64,000 bases of DNA from positions 186,001 through 250,000 of the IMG/VR virus record IMGVR_UViG_3300035182_002586; one strand, written 5' to 3'. Positions 58,515 to 64,000 of this stretch are shown here, one piece after another. The position numbers and the translations under genes are program-made. This stretch comes from a virus. Below the pieces are notes generated by a model. The model ran no database searches. It was not told the origin of the DNA and was given only the letters and a program-made list of their open reading frames with translations. Position 1 is the first letter of the stretch. Each line of letters begins with the position of its first letter.

Positions 58515-58699
58515 TAGGAACGGGTCTCCCACTTCGAGGCCACGACGATCTCTTGCAGATTGGGGTGTTCCCCCACGAAAGGTCCTTGGTAGTACCGTCC
58601 GTCTACGTCCGGTTGACCCACGACGGTCCAGTGCCGCCACGTCAGTTCAGCAGCATTCCCGTCTTTTGCTCGCATCTTGAAGTACTTGGTGGCCGCCAT
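58514..58699 (-). CDS. Small structural module (61 aa) related to the C-terminus of 54391
   Basis: The start is the ATG at 58699. It consists only of the module found at the end of the 54391-54993 protein: KYFKMRAKD, TWRHWTVVGQPDVDGRYYQG and VVASKWETRS. It precedes one large paralogue (56793) while its larger relative follows the other (55005), so the four genes form a mirror-like arrangement. It overlaps the next gene by one base. Confidence 0.75.
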   Translation of the reverse strand: MAATKYFKMRAKDGNAAELTWRHWTVVGQPDVDGRYYQGPFVGEHPNLQEIVVASKWETRS

Positions 58700-58706
58700 C
58701 GGTGCC

Positions 58707-61700
58707 TCAGACGTAGGTGACTTCGAGTTGGGCCATCTTGCAGGTTGCCTGGTCACCTGCCGTTGGCGACCCCACCAACGCGATCTGTACTTCGTAGTCG
58801 TGCTCGGCTCCGGCTGCGAGGTTGCCGGAGATGTCGACCGAGGAAAGAAGCACCGGCGTCGCCGACGATGTAGAGAGCGTCGAGCTGGTCACCACCGAAG
58901 CCGAGGTCAGGTCGTAGAGCCGGATCTGTGCGGTGAGTCCGTTCGTGCTCTCCAGGTATGCTTTGAATTTGATCCGCTTGGTCGACCCTCCATCGAGGGT
59001 CGGGAAGTAGTGGTTCGGATTGAACCGGATGAGTCCAATGCCGGTGAACGCCGTCGTACCCGTTGACTGCGCCCCAGAGACTCCGTACGCCGCAGCGTAG
59101 GTCCTCGCCGAGAGACGAGTGCCACCCGGAGCCCCGAGACTCTTCAAGGCGTCCAAGACCCCTTGAACGTTGGTAGAACCGAACGTCGGCGTGTTCGTGT
59201 CCACGTAGGCCACTGCCGAAGCGTTGGTGGTGCCACCAACGCTCAACGCTGACCAAGCACCGTTTGCCCGAACGTAGGCAGTTGTGGCGGCTACCGTGGA
59301 CCCCTGAACGAGGTAGAACGAACCGTCTGGCGCCGAACCAGATGGTGCGCCTACACCACTGGAGATTGCCGGTAGCGTCGGCCCTCCAAGATAGAGGGCC
59401 GTCGATGCCCCCAGAACGAGTTGGTTGAGACCGACGTATGCCTGCTCTGCACCGGAGATACTGAAAGACACCTTCCCGGCCGCTCCCGCGCCCACAGGCG
59501 AGGGGACAGTCAAGACGATGTTGCCCGGGGACGTGTTCAGGGCCGCCGATGCCCACGGGGCCTGCGACGTGATCGTCAGGGCGTGGGTCGCGTGGTCGGA
59601 GGTCGCCGTGGCCTGCGTGATGAGGGGGTTCTGGTTTTCTTCCCACCGGAACGTCCCGGTGCGCATCGTGACGACACCGCCTGAACCCGTAAGTGCCGTG
59701 ACCTGCGGGCTTGCATACGTGTTCGTCAGGTCTCCCGCAGAGAAGTTGGGTAGGTCGGCCGTGCTAATGGTCGTGTAGGTGAGCTGCGTGGGAGAAGTCG
59801 CTTTGATGAAGTGCCCCGAGGAGGGCGCGAACCCAGGGGCACTCACCCCGTTGAGCTTTGCGACCGTCGGGCCCGGATAGCTTCCAGAAAGGTCCCCCGA
59901 AGCAGGGCCCGTTGGAGTTGCTCCACCACCCGTGCCCACGGCAACCCATGACCCACCCTGGTAGGAGTAGAGCGCCGTTGTACCGTCCGTCCCGTCCGTT
60001 CGCATGAAGAGCGAACCGTTGGGCTCCGTGGCCGAGGCAGGGACACCGGTTCCCTTCGTGATGGTCGGCCCGCTCGTCTGGACTGTGAGCTTGCCTGCCG
60101 TGAGCGTCTGCGAGCCGAAGTCCGGGGTGATCTTCGAGCCCGCGATGGCCGCCGACCCCGAGATGTTTGCGTTGACGATGAAGTTCCACGCGGAGACCGT
60201 CCCACTCGTCGCCACCAAGACCGTGTTCGCCGAGGGCGTTGCGTTGACACTCGTGCCGTTGATCTTGGCGACCGTGGGGTTCGGGTACGTCCCCGAGAGG
60301 TCCCCTCCCGCAGGGCCCGTGGGAGGACCACCAGCACCCGCACCGACTTGGTACCAGGCCCCACCCTGCCGGGTGTAGAGACCGTTCGAGCCGTCGGTGC
60401 CATCTGTCTGGATGTAGAGCGAGCCGTTTGCCGGCGTTGTCGCCGGAGCCCCGGTCCCCTTCGTGATCGTCGGACCAGAGGAGCCGACCGTAAACTGCGT
60501 CCCTGCGAGGACCGTCCCCGTCGTCTGGACCGTCTGGCCCCCGAAGTCTGGCGAGATCTTCGTGCCCGCGATGGCCGCTGAGGCCGAGACGTTGGCGTTG
60601 GCCAGATAGCCGTAGGAGAGTGCTGCCGCCCCCGAGACCATCAGGATGTGGCTCGTTGTGAGGCTGCCCGAGACAGGCACCGTCGCGCCGTTGATCTTGG
60701 CCACGGTCGGTCCGGGGTACGTCCCCGAGAGGTCACCCGAAGCCGAGCCCGACGGAGCGCCCAAAGACGCCCACGTTGTGCCCTGACGCACCCAGAGCAC
60801 GTCGGTCGTATCCGCTGCCCCGGTCTTCATGTAGACCGAACCCGTGGGCTCGTTGGCTACGGGTGTCGCCGAGCCCGAGGTCAGCGTCGGAATGCTCGTG
60901 AGCGTCACCGGGTTCACGCCCGTGCCGCCCATGTAGAGCTTCTTACCCGAGGCGATGTTCACGCCCGTGTCGAGAACGTGGGCGATGGCAGCGGGGGTCC
61001 CGTCCTCCCAGACCTGGAGCACACCGGAGATACCCGAGTGCTGGAGGACCTGGATGTACCCCCCGTGCGTCGAGCTGTAGGTGTTGTTCCCGAGCGTGAC
61101 GATGAGCCCACCACCGAAAGCCGCTGCACTGCCAGCGTTTCCGCCAATGACCTGAACGCTGCCGCCCGCGGACGCTGTGATGCCGGGCTTGCCGTGCTGC
61201 CCCTGGAAGATGTAGTTGTAGGCGTCTCCAGAGGGGGAGTTGGAGCTGGCCGGGGCGAACGTGTACGCAGTGACAATCGTGCTGTCGATGGCGAAGAACG
61301 GGGCCACCGCCTGGACGATGCCACTGACGCCAGAGAGGAACGCTACGACGGGGTTGGGATACGACCCTGAAAGATCGCCGCTTGCCGGCCCTGACGTACC
61401 ACCGCCCGAGCCTGCTGAACCGAGCGAGTAGAAGTTGGTTCCGTCCGTGTAGACGATGGCAGAGCCTCCGAAAGGCACCTGTACCGTAAGGCCCGTCGGC
61501 CCCTTCACGTTGACGTTGAACCCACCCGTCGTCGCGTTGCGGACGAACCAGACAGAGCCACTCGTCGAGGCCGCGTTGGCGTTGAGAAGAGGGAAGATGG
61601 CCGTGCGGTCTGCCGGGGTGTTCCCGTAGAACTCGATGACCGGGTGACCGTACTCCGCTGCCGACAACGTGTGATCCGAGATCGCCACATTGATCTGCTG

Positions 61701-63650
61701 GACGGCAGCCCACTGCGGGCTCGACCCCGTGGCGAAGAGGATCTGCGAAACCGTGGCCACCCCAACGGTCAGGGTCCCCGTCGTCAGGATGTTCTGTGAG
61801 CCGAAGCTCGGGTTGATCTTCGTGCCCGCGATGGCGGCCGAAGCGGAGACGTTCGCATCCGCGACGTACCCATAGGAGAGGGCCGAAACCCCGCTCACCT
61901 GGAGGACGTGGCCCGTTGTGAGTGCACCTGCTGCCGGGAGGGTCGCCCCATTGGCCTTGGCCACGGTCGGATTGGGGTAAGTACCGGAGAGGTCGCCCCC
62001 CGCGCTACCAGTCGGCTGCCCGCCACCAAGAGCGAACCATGAGCCGGCCTGGCGCGAGTAGAGCGCAGACGAAGCATCCGTGCCGTCCGTGCGAAGGAAG
62101 AGGGATCCGTTCGCTTCGTTGGAGACGGGCACCCCCGTTCCCGAGGTGAGCGTGGGACCGCTCGTGGAAGCGACCTGGAGCTTCGCGCCCGTGATCGTGC
62201 CGGTTGTCAGGATGTTCTGCGCACCGAAGTTCGGGGAGATCTTCGTACCAGCGATGCCCGCCCCGGAGGCGACGTTCGCATCCCCGATGTAGTCATAGGC
62301 CAGCGCCGACACGCCCGAGACCTGGAGGACATGCCCTGTGGTCAGAGCACCGGAAGCGGGGACGGAGGCTCCGTTGATCTTCACGACCGCAGGGGTCGCC
62401 GCACTTCCGGACAGGTCTCCGGCGAGGATGATGGCGCCCTGCGCGCCGACGGTCGCCGAGGGGAGGTCGCCCGCCGTGAGAGCGGCGTACGTGAGCGATG
62501 TCGCACCGAGAGCCTTGAGGAACTGCCCGGCCAAGGGTGCGGAACCAGGGGCCGTCACCCCATTCAGCTTCGCGACTGTGGGGCTGGGGTACGTCCCCGA
62601 GAGATCTCCGCCAGCGCTGCCCGAAGGTGTCGTGGAGACGGTTGCCCACGTGGGGTCTGCTCCGGCGCCGTTCGTCTGGAGGAGCTGCCCCGAAGAGCCT
62701 GCCGCGAGTCGTGTCCACTGCGTACCATTGAAGAAGAGAACGTCCCCACGAGTCTGGCTGGTGATCGAGAGGTCGGTGATCCCGACGGTCGTAGCGCCGA
62801 TCAGGTTCCCGGCAGCATTCGTACGAACGTAGGCGTTGGCCGCCAGAGAGACCGGGGCGACCCGCGAAACGAGCCAGTCGGTCCCGTCGTAGACCGCCTC
62901 CGCGTCGTACACAGACGTCCCACTGACCGGGGCCGTGAAGGTGGCGATTGCCGGCCCCCCGACACCGTTGTGGAGCACGAACCCGCCCGAGGTCGAAGCG
63001 ATCGAGAGCAGGTAGCGGACCGTCTTGCCGATGGCAGTCCCGGTCGTCACCAGCTCCTCTGTGTAGGCACCGGTTCCTGTGGCGAGCAGGATGCGATAGG
63101 GCTTGTCCGTGCCATCCGTGTACGGAACGACCGACGCCGAGGAGCTGGTGTAGTTGATTCGTTGGACGTTGCCGACCCAACGGCCCACACGCGTGCGAAC
63201 GAACCTCAGATAGGCATCGAGCTGATCGTTCGTTGTAGCGTCCGCTCGACCTGCCCAACCCGCCGCGATCGCCAGTGTGGGCGTCGCGCCGATGTTGTGC
63301 ATGTTTGACGACTGGCCCGGACTCGGAAGGATCATCCCGTCTTCGTCAGCGACGCCGAAGAAGCGGATGTCCACCGTGGTCCCCGAGAGGTCCACACGCG
63401 TCAGCTTGACGAGGTATACGCCGTCGAGGGTCGGAGGGTCGACCGTGGCAACCTGTGCGGTGGGGTTCGTGATGCTAGGTGGCGACGACAGGGGGCTCGG
63501 CCAGGAGACGATCTGCCAGCTCCAGCTCGTCGCTCCAGGGCCGGCAGCGTCCGTGAGAGTGACGGGCAGGCCGCGCACGAAGCCGAGCACCGACTGGCCG
63601 TTGCCGCCGATGTTCGCACCCTGCGTGAACTGGATCATCGCCTGAGCCAT
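58707..63650 (-). CDS. Large repetitive tail-fibre protein (1647 aa)
   Basis: The start is the ATG at 63650. Residues 1-340 hold an Ig/PKD-like domain (GATSWSWQIVSWPSPLS) and beta-rich sections. Residues about 340-1350 contain about seven GDLSGTYPNPTVAKLNG-type repeats, most followed by a HVLQVSGVSALSYGYVADAN-type and AAIAGTKISPxFGxQ segment and LYSRQ-type strands. This repeat is well known in phage fibres. The last 110 residues form a separate beta sandwich (RIKFKAYLESTNGLTAQIRL; DYEVQIALVGSP; KMAQLEVTYV), probably the receptor-facing tip. Confidence 0.85.
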   Translation of the reverse strand: MAQAMIQFTQGANIGGNGQSVLGFVRGLPVTLTDAAGPGATSWSWQIVSWPSPLSSPPSITNPTAQVATVDPPTLDGVYLVKLTRVDLSGTTVDIRFFGVADEDGMILPSPGQSSNMHNIGATPTLAIAAGWAGRADATTNDQLDAYLRFVRTRVGRWVGNVQRINYTSSSASVVPYTDGTDKPYRILLATGTGAYTEELVTTGTAIGKTVRYLLSIASTSGGFVLHNGVGGPAIATFTAPVSGTSVYDAEAVYDGTDWLVSRVAPVSLAANAYVRTNAAGNLIGATTVGITDLSITSQTRGDVLFFNGTQWTRLAAGSSGQLLQTNGAGADPTWATVSTTPSGSAGGDLSGTYPSPTVAKLNGVTAPGSAPLAGQFLKALGATSLTYAALTAGDLPSATVGAQGAIILAGDLSGSAATPAVVKINGASVPASGALTTGHVLQVSGVSALAYDYIGDANVASGAGIAGTKISPNFGAQNILTTGTITGAKLQVASTSGPTLTSGTGVPVSNEANGSLFLRTDGTDASSALYSRQAGSWFALGGGQPTGSAGGDLSGTYPNPTVAKANGATLPAAGALTTGHVLQVSGVSALSYGYVADANVSASAAIAGTKINPSFGSQNILTTGTLTVGVATVSQILFATGSSPQWAAVQQINVAISDHTLSAAEYGHPVIEFYGNTPADRTAIFPLLNANAASTSGSVWFVRNATTGGFNVNVKGPTGLTVQVPFGGSAIVYTDGTNFYSLGSAGSGGGTSGPASGDLSGSYPNPVVAFLSGVSGIVQAVAPFFAIDSTIVTAYTFAPASSNSPSGDAYNYIFQGQHGKPGITASAGGSVQVIGGNAGSAAAFGGGLIVTLGNNTYSSTHGGYIQVLQHSGISGVLQVWEDGTPAAIAHVLDTGVNIASGKKLYMGGTGVNPVTLTSIPTLTSGSATPVANEPTGSVYMKTGAADTTDVLWVRQGTTWASLGAPSGSASGDLSGTYPGPTVAKINGATVPVSGSLTTSHILMVSGAAALSYGYLANANVSASAAIAGTKISPDFGGQTVQTTGTVLAGTQFTVGSSGPTITKGTGAPATTPANGSLYIQTDGTDGSNGLYTRQGGAWYQVGAGAGGPPTGPAGGDLSGTYPNPTVAKINGTSVNATPSANTVLVATSGTVSAWNFIVNANISGSAAIAGSKITPDFGSQTLTAGKLTVQTSGPTITKGTGVPASATEPNGSLFMRTDGTDGTTALYSYQGGSWVAVGTGGGATPTGPASGDLSGSYPGPTVAKLNGVSAPGFAPSSGHFIKATSPTQLTYTTISTADLPNFSAGDLTNTYASPQVTALTGSGGVVTMRTGTFRWEENQNPLITQATATSDHATHALTITSQAPWASAALNTSPGNIVLTVPSPVGAGAAGKVSFSISGAEQAYVGLNQLVLGASTALYLGGPTLPAISSGVGAPSGSAPDGSFYLVQGSTVAATTAYVRANGAWSALSVGGTTNASAVAYVDTNTPTFGSTNVQGVLDALKSLGAPGGTRLSARTYAAAYGVSGAQSTGTTAFTGIGLIRFNPNHYFPTLDGGSTKRIKFKAYLESTNGLTAQIRLYDLTSASVVTSSTLSTSSATPVLLSSVDISGNLAAGAEHDYEVQIALVGSPTAGDQATCKMAQLEVTYV
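59700..62635 (-). repeat. Internal repeat array of the 58707 fibre gene
   Basis: Imperfect in-frame repeats of roughly 100-150 codons, each starting near a GDLSGTYPxPTVAK-encoding segment. Limits are approximate. Stretches of DNA recur with few changes, so recombination between units could shorten or reshuffle the fibre. Confidence 0.7.
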
Positions 63651-64000
63651 CAGATCCTCGCACCCCCCGCTCGAAGCGGGGCTAGTCGTCGGTGGATGAA
63701 CGTTGCAGAGACCCCAAGCTGTTTGGCCACTTCCACTTTGGTCAACCCTTGGCTCAGAAGGGAGAGAATCTCAGACGTGCTCAGGTCTGAACGCCAAGCG
63801 TGGTGATTTTGTCCCCCGGCCTTCCCCCGTCGTGAAGCGGACACTTTAGCTCTGACTTCCGCCGACAGCTCTTTGCCCTTCATCGAAGAGGGGCGGCCAA
63901 GATTCGCCAGACGGACGGCATCACGAACATGCGGGGGTCGAGGGACACCGCGCTTTGCGGCTGCGAGCCGTTCGTAGTGTTCCGAAGGGTTCGGATTCCG
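63650..64000 (-). CDS. Homing endonuclease with NUMOD3-type repeats (partial, 5' end outside)
   Basis: The frame stays open to the right edge of the window, so only the C-terminal 116 residues are seen. It contains YERLAAAKRGVPRPPHVRDA, GRPSSMKGKELSAEVRAKVS and ASRRGKAG, the NUMOD3-like repeats of GIY-YIG enzymes, then a helix-turn-helix-like end (LLSQGLTKVEVAKQLGVSAT). The catalytic domain, if present, lies beyond the window. Its stop overlaps the start of the 58707 fibre gene (TGATG). Confidence 0.8.
   Translation of the reverse strand, partial: RNPNPSEHYERLAAAKRGVPRPPHVRDAVRLANLGRPSSMKGKELSAEVRAKVSASRRGKAGGQNHHAWRSDLSTSEILSLLSQGLTKVEVAKQLGVSATFIHRRLAPLRAGGARI

Noticed and set aside
59700-62635. 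Regular repeats resembling a CRISPR array
   Set aside because: The repeats are long, imperfect and in frame, encoding fibre modules; there are no short identical repeats with unique spacers and no cas genes.
1-64000. tRNA genes
   Set aside because: I saw no cloverleaf-like sequence with a convincing T-arm and acceptor stem in the few gaps; a dedicated tRNA search was not possible.

Overview
The window looks like part of a large, high-G+C tailed-phage genome (or a phage-derived element). Genes are tightly packed, often joined by ATGA, TGATG or TAATG overlaps. More than 30 kb encodes very large tail-fibre or baseplate-type proteins, homing endonucleases sit inside that cluster, and there are many short proteins without recognisable families. 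No ribosomal, tRNA or core metabolic genes are seen. Two host hints point to Myxococcota, both by inference. One is a ribbon-helix-helix protein (20262-20459) that closely resembles a small family I associate with Myxococcales. The other is a lipoprotein (30326-31348) with an Asp/Thr/Gly-rich repeat linker and a DUF1566-like domain, a style common in secreted myxobacterial proteins. No terminase, capsid, polymerase or lysin gene falls inside the window.

Bases 1-25434 are an accessory or early-type region with genes on both strands in short operons. It holds two SNF2-type helicases, one preceded by a small PD-(D/E)XK-like nuclease. It also holds an ADP-ribosylglycohydrolase, a dual-specificity-type phosphatase, a PPP-type metallophosphatase, an AdoMet-decarboxylase homologue and a SIMPL-like protein. 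A GHKL ATPase is joined to an HExxH metallopeptidase motif, and there is a YkgJ-like cysteine-cluster protein, several zinc-ribbon proteins, one HNH and one GIY-YIG homing endonuclease, and a group of membrane or exported proteins at 22907-25434 that could serve lysis or the envelope.

Bases 25487-64000 are almost entirely minus strand and encode large structural proteins. Two are paralogues that share an N-terminal domain (25756-30096, 43042-45630). One is a 2460-residue protein with a pectate-lyase-like beta-helix segment and propeller-like repeats, and one is an 1838-residue protein with Ig-like and LamG-like modules. A tandem-paralogue pair (55005-58514) is flanked by small related modules, and a 1647-residue fibre carries at least seven GDLSGTYP-type repeats. 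Between them lie two tandem-HNH endonucleases, a GIY-YIG gene that has lost its 5' half, and the 3' end of another NUMOD3-containing gene at the right edge. The only plus-strand gene in this half is the lipoprotein, which looks like a moron with its own promoter and terminator.

Three regulatory patterns come directly from the sequence. (1) A two-block motif, GATGGATC-N16-TGTAGAG, occurs five times upstream of genes on both strands, always with 16 bases between blocks, and in three cases the start codon is only 5-6 bases downstream. (2) A TTCTTATC-type motif lies about 30-40 bases upstream of the start codons of four late-type minus-strand genes. (3) Strong hairpins without U-tracts sit at five of the convergent gene junctions and often contain the stop codons. 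These suggest at least two transcription classes, with the lipoprotein moron under the non-structural class.
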